A stretch of DNA of 64,000 nucleotides from Algoriphagus aquimarinus (GCF_900112005.1 NZ_FOKK01000005.1:287183-351182); one strand, 5' to 3'. Positions 37,784-47,547 are shown, numbered from the stretch's first letter. Numbers and translations are program-made. The notes: a model not told the origin generated them from the sequence alone.

Positions 37784-38293
37784 ATGCCTACCAAGATCGC
37801 TCTCATCTCAGATTCCCATAGTTATATAGATCACAAAACCCTAGCCCACTTGGGTTCGGTAGATGAGATTTGGCACGCAGGTGATATTGGGAATTTTGAA
37901 GTTATGGATGCTTTGCCTCAGGGAAAGCCTATACGAGCTGTTTTTGGGAATATTGATGACAAGGCTATGCAGCAATCCTATCCGGAGTGGCAGGAGTTTA
38001 CGCTGGAAGGAGTGAAGGTGCTGATGACGCACATCGGGGGTAAACCTCCCCGCTACGCCAAGGGTATAAAAAGTAAAATAATGGAATCGGCTCCCAACCT
38101 TTTCATTTGTGGACACTCACATATATGTAAAGTGGAATTCGATAAAACAGTGAATTGCCTCTATATGAATCCTGGAGCTATAGGGCAGCATGGATTTCAT
38201 GTGATGCGGACCATGTTACTGTTTGATTTGGAGGCTGGGCAAATAAAAAATCTCCGGGTGGTGGAATTAGGGAAAAGAGGGAAGGTTTTGTGA
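37784..38293 (+). CDS. YfcE/MJ0936-family metallophosphoesterase
   Basis: 169 residues. Dinuclear metal ligands visible: Asp10 and His12 in ISDSHSY, Asp34 in HAGDIGN, Asn in FGNIDD, His in MTHIGG and the GHSH pair. Small soluble phosphodiesterase; natural substrate unknown. Divergent from the rhodanese-aldehyde dehydrogenase operon. Confidence 0.9.
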   Translation: MPTKIALISDSHSYIDHKTLAHLGSVDEIWHAGDIGNFEVMDALPQGKPIRAVFGNIDDKAMQQSYPEWQEFTLEGVKVLMTHIGGKPPRYAKGIKSKIMESAPNLFICGHSHICKVEFDKTVNCLYMNPGAIGQHGFHVMRTMLLFDLEAGQIKNLRVVELGKRGKVL

Positions 38294-38470
38294 GAAGTTA
38301 GTTGACAACATTGTGATTAGGTGGAGCTAAAAGTTAGAGATAGTCACAGTTTTCAGTCGCAGTCAAAAATAGTTCTCAGTTACAGAGATCAGTCGCAGTG
38401 GGGTCTAGTTTCTGCGGATAATTCTAATGTCTTAAGTCTAACGTCTAAAATCTCAAATTATCCACAAACC

Positions 38471-38495
38471 AAAAAAGGCGATCAAATGATCGCCT
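38471..38495 (-). terminator. terminator of small basic protein gene
   Basis: On the minus strand, perfect GGCGATCA / TGATCGCC stem followed by T6; 25 bp after the stop at 38520. Confidence 0.85.
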
Positions 38496-38519
38496 TCTAT
38501 GTTTTTGCAGAAATAAATA

Positions 38520-38663
38520 TTATTTCGCGAAAGACTTCTTAAGCTCTTCAACGTCCACGTTTCTGATTACAGGCTGAGCAGACAATTGCTTGATCTTAAT
38601 CACACGTGTGGTCTGAGATTGTCTTTTTCTTTTAAGTTTTCTCTTCAGTGTAGTAACTGCCAT
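38520..38663 (-). CDS. conserved small basic protein (47 aa)
   Basis: 47 residues, starting MAVTTLKRKLKRKRQSQ and ending VDVEELKKSFAK; very rich in Lys/Arg in the first half. It has its own strong terminator. It resembles the small basic proteins that accompany the Bacteroidota ribosome or nucleic acid, but I cannot name a family. Too short for most gene tracks. Start chosen as the only ATG. Confidence 0.72.
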   Translation of the reverse strand: MAVTTLKRKLKRKRQSQTTRVIKIKQLSAQPVIRNVDVEELKKSFAK

Positions 38664-38795
38664 GGTCGTATATTTTTATTTGTATTGTTTCGAAACGAGT
38701 CGCAAAAGTAAATAAAGATTTCTTTTCAGCCTAAAATAATTAGGATTTAATTCTCCGACTTTCGTGATATGGGGGAGCGTTTCCTTTTTTTTGAA

Positions 38796-38803
38796 TAAAT
38801 TTG
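38796..38803 (+). promoter_or_regulatory. -7 element for hisS
   Basis: TAAATTTG matches TAnnTTTG, 25 bp before the hisS ATG; no good -33 box. Confidence 0.4.
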
Positions 38804-38828
38804 GCAGCTAATCACCAAAAAATAAGCT

Positions 38829-40193
38829 ATGCAAAAGCCAAGTCTGCCAAAAGGAACCAGAGATTTTGGGACCATCCAGATGGCCAGAAGAAATTATATC
38901 CTTGATAGTATCAAAGGCACTTTTCAACTTTTTGGCTTCAATCAGATAGAGACTCCTGCGATGGAAAATCTCAATACGCTGACTGGAAAATATGGCGATG
39001 AGGGAGATCAATTGCTGTTTAAGGTTTTGAATAGTGGGGATTACTTGAAAAATGTATCCGAAGAAGATTTGCAAAATGGATACAAGCAAACACTTACTAA
39101 GGTGTCTGAAAAAGGTTTGCGTTACGATCTGACAGTTCCTTTCGCTCGCTTCGTAGTGATGAATCGAAATGATTTGACTTTTCCTTTCAAGCGTTTTCAG
39201 ATTCAGCCAGTTTGGCGTGCTGATCGCCCACAGAAGGGTAGATATCGTGAGTTTTATCAGTGTGATGCTGATGTAGTTGGAACGGATAGTTTACTTTGCG
39301 AAGCAGAAATTGTCCTTATGATCCGATCAGTTTTCGAGAAATTAAAACTGAATGACTACAGTATCAAACTGAATAACCGAAAAATCCTGACGGGGATTTC
39401 TGAGGCAATTGGCGAAGCTGGAAAGGAAGGTCCACTATGCGTAGCCATAGATAAGCTGGATAAGATTGGTTGGGAGAAAGTTAAAGAAGAATTATCGGAT
39501 CGAGGCTTTGCTGATGACTCAATAGAGAAATTGGTTCCTCTTGTGAAGTTGGAAGCTGATCAAGCTGGTAAATTGAGTTTCCTGAAAGAATTCCTTGCTA
39601 CGAGCGAGGTTGGACTTCAGGGAGTAACTGAGTTGGAAGAGGTGTTTCAGATTTTGACCGATATGGGTGAAAACCTGGATTTCGTAGATCTCGATATTAT
39701 GCTGGCTCGAGGACTCTCTTATTATACAGGAGCGATTTTCGAAGTTAAAGTGAACCATGTCTCAATTGGATCCGTCAGTGGAGGTGGTCGATATGATAAC
39801 TTGACTGAGAATTTCGGACTTAAGGAGAAAATGTCTGGCGTCGGGTTTTCGTTCGGAGTGGATCGTTTGTATGATGTGCTAGAGGAGCTTAGCTTATTTC
39901 CAGATGACAGTATTCAAAGCACCAAAGTTCTCTTAACTCACTTCGACGATAAAGCATTTGTTTATGCCTTGGGCTTAATGAAGAAATTCAGAGCAGCGGG
40001 CATCAAAGCAGAACTTTATCCTGACCTAACCAAAATGAAAAAGCAGCTTGATTTTGCTTCTAAGAAAGCTATACCATTTGTTGGGATTTGTGGAGACTCA
40101 GAAATTGATGCGAATGTAATCGCATTGAAAAATCTGGAAACAGGAGCTCAGGAATCCGTAAGTATAGAAGTAGCTATCGAGAGATTAAAGTAA
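38829..40193 (+). CDS. hisS: histidyl-tRNA synthetase
   Basis: 454 residues, class II synthetase. Motif 1 region near PSLPKGTRDFG, motif 2 with RFQIQPVWRADRPQKGRYREF, and motif 3/His-binding region with GLSYYTGAIFEV and SVSGGGRYDNL, plus the C-terminal anticodon-binding domain (KVLLTHFDD onward). It charges tRNA-His. Followed after 38 bp by the YbaB gene, probably in one transcript. Confidence 0.96.
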   Translation: MQKPSLPKGTRDFGTIQMARRNYILDSIKGTFQLFGFNQIETPAMENLNTLTGKYGDEGDQLLFKVLNSGDYLKNVSEEDLQNGYKQTLTKVSEKGLRYDLTVPFARFVVMNRNDLTFPFKRFQIQPVWRADRPQKGRYREFYQCDADVVGTDSLLCEAEIVLMIRSVFEKLKLNDYSIKLNNRKILTGISEAIGEAGKEGPLCVAIDKLDKIGWEKVKEELSDRGFADDSIEKLVPLVKLEADQAGKLSFLKEFLATSEVGLQGVTELEEVFQILTDMGENLDFVDLDIMLARGLSYYTGAIFEVKVNHVSIGSVSGGGRYDNLTENFGLKEKMSGVGFSFGVDRLYDVLEELSLFPDDSIQSTKVLLTHFDDKAFVYALGLMKKFRAAGIKAELYPDLTKMKKQLDFASKKAIPFVGICGDSEIDANVIALKNLETGAQESVSIEVAIERLK

Positions 40194-40231
40194 ATTGAAA
40201 ATCACCTACAGCAGGTTTTAACAAAGAAAAT

Positions 40232-40567
40232 ATGTTTGATATAATGGGCATGATGGGCAAAGTGAAAGAAGCCCAAGCTAAAATTAAGGATACGCAGGCA
40301 AAGCTTGTTCATCTTACTGCAACCGGTGAATCTGGAGCAGGAATGGTGAAAGTATCTGTGAATGGGGATAGAAAAGTTGTAAGCATTGAATTTGATGATT
40401 CGCTACTTTCTCCAAAAGACAAGGAAATGTTAAGCGATCTAATCGTAGCAGCTACCAATATTGCGATGACGGCTATAGAAGCTAAAATCAAAGCTGAGAT
40501 GAAAGCTGCTACTGAAGGCATGATGCCAAACATACCTGGAATGGATCTAGGCGGAATGTTTGGATAA
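40232..40567 (+). CDS. YbaB/EbfC nucleoid-associated protein
   Basis: 111 residues. N-terminal helix with MMGKVKEAQAKIKDTQAKL, central VKVSVNGDRKVVSIEFDDSLL strands and Met-rich C-terminus (MMPNIPGMDLGGMFG). YbaB/EbfC forms tweezer-like dimers that bind DNA; often next to dnaX/recR, but here follows hisS. Confidence 0.9.
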   Translation: MFDIMGMMGKVKEAQAKIKDTQAKLVHLTATGESGAGMVKVSVNGDRKVVSIEFDDSLLSPKDKEMLSDLIVAATNIAMTAIEAKIKAEMKAATEGMMPNIPGMDLGGMFG

Positions 40568-40580
40568 AATCGAGGGTACC

Positions 40581-40611
40581 TGAGGCAGATAGGCATGACT
40601 TAAGCGTCACA
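40581..40611 (+). repeat. 31-bp intergenic repeat, copy 2
   Basis: TGAGGCAGATAGGCATGACT followed by TAAGCGTCACA; 26 of 31 positions match the minus strand of 30549-30579. Immediately after it is a nested hairpin (CACATAG/CTATGTG outer arms at 40610 and 40665; GCGAGCTTG/CAAGTTCGC inner arms at 40633 and 40650). Confidence 0.55.
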
Positions 40612-40696
40612 CATAGGATGATTTTCAACTTTGCGAGCTTGTCCCGAATCAAGTTCGCGATAAGCTATGTGACCTATAAAAACAAATTATAAGCAC

Positions 40697-41704
40697 ATGA
40701 AATCTTGCGCCATCGTCATATTGAATTACAATGGGGAAGAAATGCTGAAGACATTTCTTCCTTCTGTTTGTGCGTATAGTACTTATGACGTCTGGGTAAT
40801 AGACAATGCAAGTGCCGATGGCTCGATTAATTTTTTAAAAGAAAACTATCCTCAGATTCAGCAAATTAAGCTTACTGAAAATTTTGGCTACGCTGGTGGA
40901 TATAACGAAGGACTTGCGCAGCTGAAAGGTCAATACGGTTACTATATTCTTTTGAATTCCGATGTAGAAGTTTCTAGTGATTGGGATATAAATCTGATCG
41001 CTTGGATGGTAAGTCATCCAGCTTACGCAGCACTTCAGCCAAAGATTTTGTCTTGGACAGCCAAAGATACTTTTGACTACGCAGGTGCGGGAGGCGGTTT
41101 CCTAGACGCCTATGGCTATCCTTATTGTAGAGGCAGGATATGGGATACTATAGAGAAAGATAATGGAGTTTACAACGATGTGATCGATGTGGATTGGGCT
41201 TCAGGTGCCTGTATGGTTGTAAATGCAACAGTTTTCCATCAACTGTCCGGCTTTGACTCAGGTTTTTTTGCGCATATGGAAGAAATAGACCTCTGCTGGC
41301 GCATGCGGACTTCAGGATGGAAAATAAGTTACAATGGCTCAGTAGAAGTTTATCATTTGGGTGGAGCTACGCTCGATAGGGCGAGTCCCAAGAAGATGTA
41401 CCTGAATATTCGGAATAGCCTCAGCATGATTTTCAAGAATGAGAACTCTTCTCGGTTTTTCAGGATTTTTGTGGTCAAATCTTTGTTAGAACACTTGGCC
41501 GCCCTGAGTTTTGTGATTCAAGGAAAGAAGGAGTTTTCGAGAGCAGTATTAGATGCTTATCGAGACTTTAAGTTGAAAAAGAATTCTATAGAAAAATTTC
41601 TCCCTGAATTGAATGGTAGGGAAGAGGTGAAAAGACAAGGAAACGTAGGATTAGTCTTTTGGCACTGGAAAGTTTTAGGAAAGAAGAGTTATGGTCAGCT
41701 TTAA
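40697..41704 (+). CDS. family 2 glycosyltransferase
   Basis: 335 residues. GT-A fold: IVILNYNGEEMLKTFLPSV, DNASADGS, the acidic DSDVEV-like NSDVEVSSDWDINL and later HMEEIDLCWRMRTSGWKI (the ED acceptor-region motif). Rhamnosyl/other sugar transferases of cell-wall or surface polysaccharide pathways have this layout. No other polysaccharide genes nearby. Overlaps the PspC gene by 4 bp at the 3' ends. Confidence 0.9.
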   Translation: MKSCAIVILNYNGEEMLKTFLPSVCAYSTYDVWVIDNASADGSINFLKENYPQIQQIKLTENFGYAGGYNEGLAQLKGQYGYYILLNSDVEVSSDWDINLIAWMVSHPAYAALQPKILSWTAKDTFDYAGAGGGFLDAYGYPYCRGRIWDTIEKDNGVYNDVIDVDWASGACMVVNATVFHQLSGFDSGFFAHMEEIDLCWRMRTSGWKISYNGSVEVYHLGGATLDRASPKKMYLNIRNSLSMIFKNENSSRFFRIFVVKSLLEHLAALSFVIQGKKEFSRAVLDAYRDFKLKKNSIEKFLPELNGREEVKRQGNVGLVFWHWKVLGKKSYGQL

Positions 41705-41919
41705 TCAAAAAGAACAGGGTTGTTCTTTTTTCGAAAGAACTTTCTGATTTTCATGGTCATTGCCATACTCACATATAAAATCACTGGTGAGCCCATTGTA
41801 ACGAATGAGGCATAGATAAAGAATAAACGAATGCTGTCAATTGGGAAGTTGAGCTTTTCACCCAAGCGTGAGCAAACCCCAAATGCTCTTTCTTCGAAGA
41901 ATATTTTCAGCTTTTCCAT
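41701..41919 (-). CDS. PspC-domain small membrane protein
   Basis: 72 residues. PspC domain with RAFGVCSRLGEKL, FPIDSIRLFFIYASF and a single TM helix; basic tail RKFFRKK. PspC proteins sense or respond to envelope stress. It is divergent from the OmpA/TPR gene. Confidence 0.85.
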   Translation of the reverse strand: MEKLKIFFEERAFGVCSRLGEKLNFPIDSIRLFFIYASFVTMGSPVILYVSMAMTMKIRKFFRKKNNPVLFD

Positions 41920-41981
41920 GGTAATAGGTGAGTTCGTTGCGGTAAATTTAAAGAAAAAGTCTCGTGTATTAATAAATAAGA

Positions 41982-43784
41982 ATGTTGGATCAATTGTTTA
42001 AGAAAAAACCTGTTTTGTTTTTAATGCTTTTATTGCCACTGCTTTGCAGTTCAATAATGGTGCCCGAAACCGATTTTTTGAAAGATTCTAAAGTGACACC
42101 GGGTAAGTTGGAATTCTTTAGGGATTCAGTTCGGTTTGAGGTGTCAGGCACCATTCCAATTGAATCAGCTTTAAGTCCTAGAAGCCCCAAGTTAAGTTTA
42201 TTATTCAAGTCATCAGAGAGTTTCATACGCTTTGAAGATATAGAATTAACTAAGAAAGTTGCCGAATACGTATACAAGGAATCATTTGTATTGGCCTATG
42301 AACCATGGATGGAAGGTGCTTTTTTGGAAGCTCAGTTTTTTCAAGGTAAGAAAGCTCAGACAGATCCTTATCAGAAAAAAATACTAGCTAGAGGTGTGAT
42401 TACTACGCCTTTGTTAGCAAAAATAGGCAATGTGAATCCAGATGAACCAATACCTCAAGTAGGATTATTTATTTCTACAGGAGTCTTGGATGCAGATCTT
42501 TCACGATCGCAAGAGTTTTTAGTCAAGTTTGACGCAGGTTCTTCCACTATTAAAATGAATGCTGCGAACAAGAAAGCTATTGCTGATTTGAAATCTTTTT
42601 TGACTGAAAATTCGTCTGTGATGTCTTTTAAGATCACAGGTACTCAATCTCCTGAAAGCTCAGAAGGTAAAAGCAGCAAATTAGGAATGGATAGGGCAGA
42701 GGCAGTAAAAAAACTTTTACTAGAATCAAATGTCTCTCTTAAAGAGAATGTGACAGAAATAAAAGCTCGAACAAATGACTGGTTTGATTTTCGATTGCAA
42801 TTGCGTGGATACGAAAAGCTTTCCACTCAAAGGAAAGACCAATATTATGCAGTATTGTTAGACGGTTCTGACTATCAGTCTCAAAGCCTATCACTCAAAA
42901 AGATCCCTGGTTTTACTCAGGTCGCTAATGAATTGTTTCCAGGTTTACGTGCTGCAAAAATTGAAGTGGTAGCTAAACCACTTCCAGGGCTCAACCAAAC
43001 TCAGTCAGCCTTGCTTCAAAATGCATTGAATGATAATTCTGCTAGCTCTGATCTAGATTTAGCGGATTGGGCCATTGCAGGCGAAACTACTCCACGGCTT
43101 GAGGATAAAGCTAAAATTTATAGTAAAATGACTGAGCTTTTTCGTTCTGTGGTTCCATATAACAATTTGGCAGTAGTGAAAATGCGTCAAGCCCAGCGAA
43201 CGCTTGATCAGGCTACAAAGGCTAAGCTCTGGAAAGAAGCGAATGAATTGTTGTATCAGGCTTCCAAAATAGGCACCGACCCATATGTTTTGCATAATCA
43301 AGGACAGATTCTAGTTTTGCAAGGCAATATTTGGGAGGCATATAAAAAACTCTCGGATGCTTCAGTATTGACGCGAAATCAAGATTTTCTGAAATACAAC
43401 GAAAGTCTAAGAGGTGCATTAGACATTATGAGAGGGGACTACAAGTTGGCAACTTTACGTTTTGATTACGCTTATTCAGAACCAAAGGATTTTTTCAATA
43501 AGGGGTTGGCTTATTACTTATCAAAAGACTACGCAAACGCAACGTTGTCATTTGAGGAGTCTGTGATGTCAGGCAGGAACTATGGGTACGGCTTTTATGG
43601 ATTGGCGATGGTCGCTGCCCAAAATGCACAAACGGAGGTAGCATTACTGCAATTAGAGAAAGCAATTAATGCTAGTGAATTAATATATCAAAAAGCATTG
43701 GTGGATCCGATTTTTGAAGAAATCAGGTCTTCTGATGAATTTTTCCAAATATTTAAGCCATCTGTTACCATTAACGAAAAATAA
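41982..43784 (+). CDS. OmpA-like/TPR secreted protein
   Basis: 600 residues. Signal peptide (FLMLLLPLLCSS). The middle (about 183-255) reads like an OmpA_C domain (SSTIKMNAANKKAIADLKSF, DRAEAVKKLLLESNV), but the canonical binding Asp after the GH/GT element is replaced; only the Arg of the DRAEAV helix remains. The C-terminal third has TPR-like repeats (AYKKLSDAS, GDYKLATLRFDYAYS, KDYANATLSFEESV, QTEVALLQLEKAI). It probably scaffolds periplasmic or outer-membrane complexes. Role unknown. Confidence 0.75.
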   Translation: MLDQLFKKKPVLFLMLLLPLLCSSIMVPETDFLKDSKVTPGKLEFFRDSVRFEVSGTIPIESALSPRSPKLSLLFKSSESFIRFEDIELTKKVAEYVYKESFVLAYEPWMEGAFLEAQFFQGKKAQTDPYQKKILARGVITTPLLAKIGNVNPDEPIPQVGLFISTGVLDADLSRSQEFLVKFDAGSSTIKMNAANKKAIADLKSFLTENSSVMSFKITGTQSPESSEGKSSKLGMDRAEAVKKLLLESNVSLKENVTEIKARTNDWFDFRLQLRGYEKLSTQRKDQYYAVLLDGSDYQSQSLSLKKIPGFTQVANELFPGLRAAKIEVVAKPLPGLNQTQSALLQNALNDNSASSDLDLADWAIAGETTPRLEDKAKIYSKMTELFRSVVPYNNLAVVKMRQAQRTLDQATKAKLWKEANELLYQASKIGTDPYVLHNQGQILVLQGNIWEAYKKLSDASVLTRNQDFLKYNESLRGALDIMRGDYKLATLRFDYAYSEPKDFFNKGLAYYLSKDYANATLSFEESVMSGRNYGYGFYGLAMVAAQNAQTEVALLQLEKAINASELIYQKALVDPIFEEIRSSDEFFQIFKPSVTINEK

Positions 43785-44265
43785 GTAACAATTTTTTAAT
43801 TATTCACCTATTTTGATAAGTTAAAAATAGGGAATTGTATTATTCTGGTTTTTGTATAAGTCCTAAAATAAGCTAAATTGAGACGTATTTGATGTTAAAA
43901 CTGCGGATTAGTGCACTTAACCTAAATAATTTCCAAATTTTATTTTTGCCTTTGAATTTGAATTTTGTTTAAGAATCTTTAACATTGATGCTTTAGTACA
44001 ATTAACGTAACCCAAAATACTTGCCTATGACCTATTCTACTTAGAAGAAGTGTGCCCACCCAAATAGCATCACTTACAGATGCTCTCAAACCTAAAGGTT
44101 TTTCACAGTTGGTTTTTAAAAAAGCCGCGGTATAGTCGCAAAAGTATCCTGTAAATCAGGCGAATATCTTTTGCTATTATTTTGAGCATGATCGCAAACG
44201 ATTGCATCAATAAAAAAAAAGACAAGTTTTTGAAATTAATCTTGTTACCCAATCTATCTATGTTT
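43785..44265. other. leader region before SusC locus 2
   Basis: About 480 bp AT-rich. A TATTTTTG (-7-like) lies at 43941-43948; no clear -33. The rest holds no gene I can support. Confidence 0.4.
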
Positions 44266-47200
44266 ATGAAAAATATTTACAAAAATCTAAGTGCACTTTT
44301 TGTGCTCTTAGTTCTTACTGGTGCGGCTGCCTTTGCGCAAAAAACCGTTACTGGTACAGTATTAGACGAGTACGACGTCGGACTTCCAGGGGTTACTATC
44401 CTCGTGAAAGGAACGACTACAGGTACTGCGACAGACATTGACGGAAAGTTCTCCCTCAATGTACCAAGTGATCAGTCTGTGCTTGTGTTCTCATTTATAG
44501 GTTATTCTCCTATTGAGCAGGCCGTTGGAAACAGAAGCATCGTGGATGTTAAAATGGCTCCAGACGAAAGAACTCTTACTGAAATGGTTGTAACTGGTTA
44601 CACCATTGACAGTAGAAGAGAGACTACAGGTGCTATTGCAACTGTAGATCCAAAGGATTTGACAGTAATACCTACTGGTAACGTAGAGCAGGCCCTTCAA
44701 GGTCGTGTTTCTGGTGTTACAGTAATTACTAACGGTCAGCCAGGTACTTCTTCAATTATTCGTGTTCGTGGTTTTGGTTCCTTCGGAGGAAATCAGCCAC
44801 TATACGTAGTGGATGGAGTTCCAGTGGGATCAACAGATTTCTTGAATCCTGATGACATCGAGTCAACTACAGTGTTGAAAGATGCAGCAGCAGCTTCTAT
44901 CTATGGTGCTAGAGCATCAAATGGTGTAATCATTTATACCACTAAGAGAGGCCGTAAAGGAAATCAGAAACTGAGAGTGGATTACAATGGTATGTTCGGT
45001 GTGACTACTCCAGGTGAAGGATTAGAAATGATGAATCCACAGGATTTCGCTACTTATACTTGGCTAGCAGAAACTAATCAAGCTATGCAAGATGGTAGAG
45101 CTCCTAAGTATGAGCATGCACAGTTCGGTACTGGATCTACTCCAGTATTACCTTACTATATAAATGTAGGTGGTTCATCAGGAGTAGCAGGTCCATTCTC
45201 TGAGGCACAATTGGCCGCAGAAAGAGAAAAATATAATGTGGACAGAACAAAAGGTGGTGTATATCAAGTGGTAAGAGCTGCAACTGGTGAGGGTACTGAC
45301 TGGTATAAAGAACTTACTAGAAATGCTCCTTTGAATAGACACTCTATCGGTTTGAATGGTGGTTCTGAAACTAGCAGATTTTTTGTTGGATTAGGATATC
45401 AGGATCAAGCAGGTATTATGTTGAATAATAGTTTCAAGAGAATATCACTTCGTGCTAACTCAGAATTTGATGTTACTAAGAGATTCAGAATTGGAGAAAA
45501 CTTCCAAGCTACTTACCGTCAAGTTTTAGGTCAAACTGGTGGTACTGGTGGACAGGGAGTTGCTCAGGATGAGAACGATATCCTGCAAGCATTCCGTATG
45601 CCTTCTATTATACCTGTTTACGATGAATTCGGTGGCTACGCGGGTACTGCTGCTAAAGCATTTAACAACCCTAGAAACCCAATTGCAAACCGTGATGGTC
45701 TAGTAGACAATAGAAACTTTAATGCGAATATCTTCGGTAATGTGTACGCAGAAGTTGATATTATTGACAACGTGAAATTCAGAACTTCTTTCGGTGGACA
45801 GTATAACAACTACTACTATTGGGATTACAGCAGATTGCAGTATGAGAACTCAGAAAATAACTCAGCATTCGGTTATGGAGAAGGTTCTGGTTTCAACTTT
45901 GGTTGGGTTTTTACAAACACTGTTAGCTGGAAAAAGCAATTTGACAAACATTCATTTGATGTGATTTTAGGTCAGGAAGCTTTAAATACTGGATCAGGTA
46001 GAAACATAAGTGCTAGTGGACAAAATCCTTTCTCCACAGATCCTAACTTCGTTACGATATCTAACTTGCCAGTATCAACCAGACAAGTAAATTCATCTCA
46101 GTATAAGGGAGTCAATTTCGCTTCCTACTTTGGTAGATTTAACTATACTTATAACGATAAGTATCTATTCAGTGCAGTAGTAAGACGAGATGGTTCATCT
46201 GTATTTGGAGCTAACTCTAGATATGGTGTATTCCCAGCGTTTTCTGGTGCATGGAGAATGTCATCTGAAAGTTTCATGTCTGGCATGACTTGGATAGACG
46301 AACTGAAAGTTCGTGGTGGATGGGGACAAATGGGTAACTCTAACCCAGTGCCTGCGACCAACCAATATTCTCTATTCGGAGGTAATGTCGGTGCTTCTTC
46401 TTATGACATATCTGGGTCTAACTCTTCAGCTTTAATTGGTTTTAGAAGAACTACAATCGGTAACCCAAATACACAGTGGGAAACTGCAGTTACTCAAAAC
46501 ATTGGATTTGACGGTACATTCTTCAATGGTAGATTAGATGTAATATTTGATGTATGGCAGAAGGATACTAAGGATCTATTGTTCCAACTTCCAATTCCAC
46601 AGACTGCTGGTAGCAATGCTACTCCGCCTTTCGTGAACATTGGTCAGATGAAAAACGCAGGTATAGATCTTTTGGTAGCTGTAAAAGGTAACCTTTCAAG
46701 TGCTTTCACTTATGACATGACAGTTACTGCATCTACTTTGAAAAATGAGATTGTTGCTTTGGCGCCAGGATTGGATATCATTACTTCCATTAACCCTAGC
46801 TACAGAGGTATTCAGCCTATCAGAAACCAAGTAGGTCACTCTCTTTCTTCCTTCTATGGATATCAAGTTGAAGGTCTATTTAGTTCTGCAGAAGATGTAG
46901 CTAACCACGCAACACAAACTGGTGCAGCTCCAGGTCGATTTAAATTTGCAGATATTGAGGGTAGAGATGCTGACGGAAAGCTAACTGGTAAGCCAGATGG
47001 CCAAATCACTCCAGATGATAGAACATTTATTGGTAGCCCAGTTCCTGACTTCACAGGTGGTGTAAACTTTACTGTTGGATACAAAGGATTGGATTTGTCT
47101 GTTTATCTATACACTTCACTTGGAAACGAAATTTTCAATCAATCTAGATGGTTCACTGATTTCTATCAGACGTTTGAAGGAGCAGCTATATCTGAGCGTT

Positions 47201-47547
47201 TGAAAGATGCTTGGACTCCACAAAATCTTGGAGCTACTATTCCAATTGTAGAAAAAACTGCAAACTTCTCTACTTCTGATGTGTCCAATTCATTCTATGT
47301 AGAAAATGGATCTTACTTGAGATTACAGAACGTAACTTTAGGTTACACTCTTCCAGCTCCTTTACTTGAGAGATGGAGATTGGAAAAACTTAGAGTGTTT
47401 GCTTCTACTAACAACTTGTTTACTATCACAGGTTATAGTGGTCTAGACCCTGCAGTGGGTGGAAATGCCGATACTACTTTCGGTATTGATGTAGGTAACT
47501 ACCCAGTTACTCGCGGTTATACTTTCGGAGTTAATCTTAGCTTCTAA
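44266..47547 (+). CDS. SusC/RagA-family TonB-linked outer membrane protein (locus 2)
   Basis: 1093 residues from the ATG at 44266 (an upstream in-frame ATG at 44182 gives an unlikely leader). Signal peptide ending FAQKTV, carboxypeptidase-regulatory-like domain (VTGTVLDEYDVGLPGVTILV), TonB-box region (LTEMVVTGYTIDSRRETTGA), plug (DVEQALQGRVSGVTV-like, AAAASIYGARASNGVI) and barrel ending in NLSF. Partner SusD starts 52 bp downstream. Neighbours point to a nutrient-uptake locus for a glycoconjugate-like substrate. Confidence 0.95.
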   Translation: MKNIYKNLSALFVLLVLTGAAAFAQKTVTGTVLDEYDVGLPGVTILVKGTTTGTATDIDGKFSLNVPSDQSVLVFSFIGYSPIEQAVGNRSIVDVKMAPDERTLTEMVVTGYTIDSRRETTGAIATVDPKDLTVIPTGNVEQALQGRVSGVTVITNGQPGTSSIIRVRGFGSFGGNQPLYVVDGVPVGSTDFLNPDDIESTTVLKDAAAASIYGARASNGVIIYTTKRGRKGNQKLRVDYNGMFGVTTPGEGLEMMNPQDFATYTWLAETNQAMQDGRAPKYEHAQFGTGSTPVLPYYINVGGSSGVAGPFSEAQLAAEREKYNVDRTKGGVYQVVRAATGEGTDWYKELTRNAPLNRHSIGLNGGSETSRFFVGLGYQDQAGIMLNNSFKRISLRANSEFDVTKRFRIGENFQATYRQVLGQTGGTGGQGVAQDENDILQAFRMPSIIPVYDEFGGYAGTAAKAFNNPRNPIANRDGLVDNRNFNANIFGNVYAEVDIIDNVKFRTSFGGQYNNYYYWDYSRLQYENSENNSAFGYGEGSGFNFGWVFTNTVSWKKQFDKHSFDVILGQEALNTGSGRNISASGQNPFSTDPNFVTISNLPVSTRQVNSSQYKGVNFASYFGRFNYTYNDKYLFSAVVRRDGSSVFGANSRYGVFPAFSGAWRMSSESFMSGMTWIDELKVRGGWGQMGNSNPVPATNQYSLFGGNVGASSYDISGSNSSALIGFRRTTIGNPNTQWETAVTQNIGFDGTFFNGRLDVIFDVWQKDTKDLLFQLPIPQTAGSNATPPFVNIGQMKNAGIDLLVAVKGNLSSAFTYDMTVTASTLKNEIVALAPGLDIITSINPSYRGIQPIRNQVGHSLSSFYGYQVEGLFSSAEDVANHATQTGAAPGRFKFADIEGRDADGKLTGKPDGQITPDDRTFIGSPVPDFTGGVNFTVGYKGLDLSVYLYTSLGNEIFNQSRWFTDFYQTFEGAAISERLKDAWTPQNLGATIPIVEKTANFSTSDVSNSFYVENGSYLRLQNVTLGYTLPAPLLERWRLEKLRVFASTNNLFTITGYSGLDPAVGGNADTTFGIDVGNYPVTRGYTFGVNLSF

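Noticed and set aside
38321..38542. 73-codon plus-strand frame after the phosphoesterase gene
   Set aside because: Runs through degenerate repeats and the terminator of the small basic gene on the other strand; no protein-like composition or start context.
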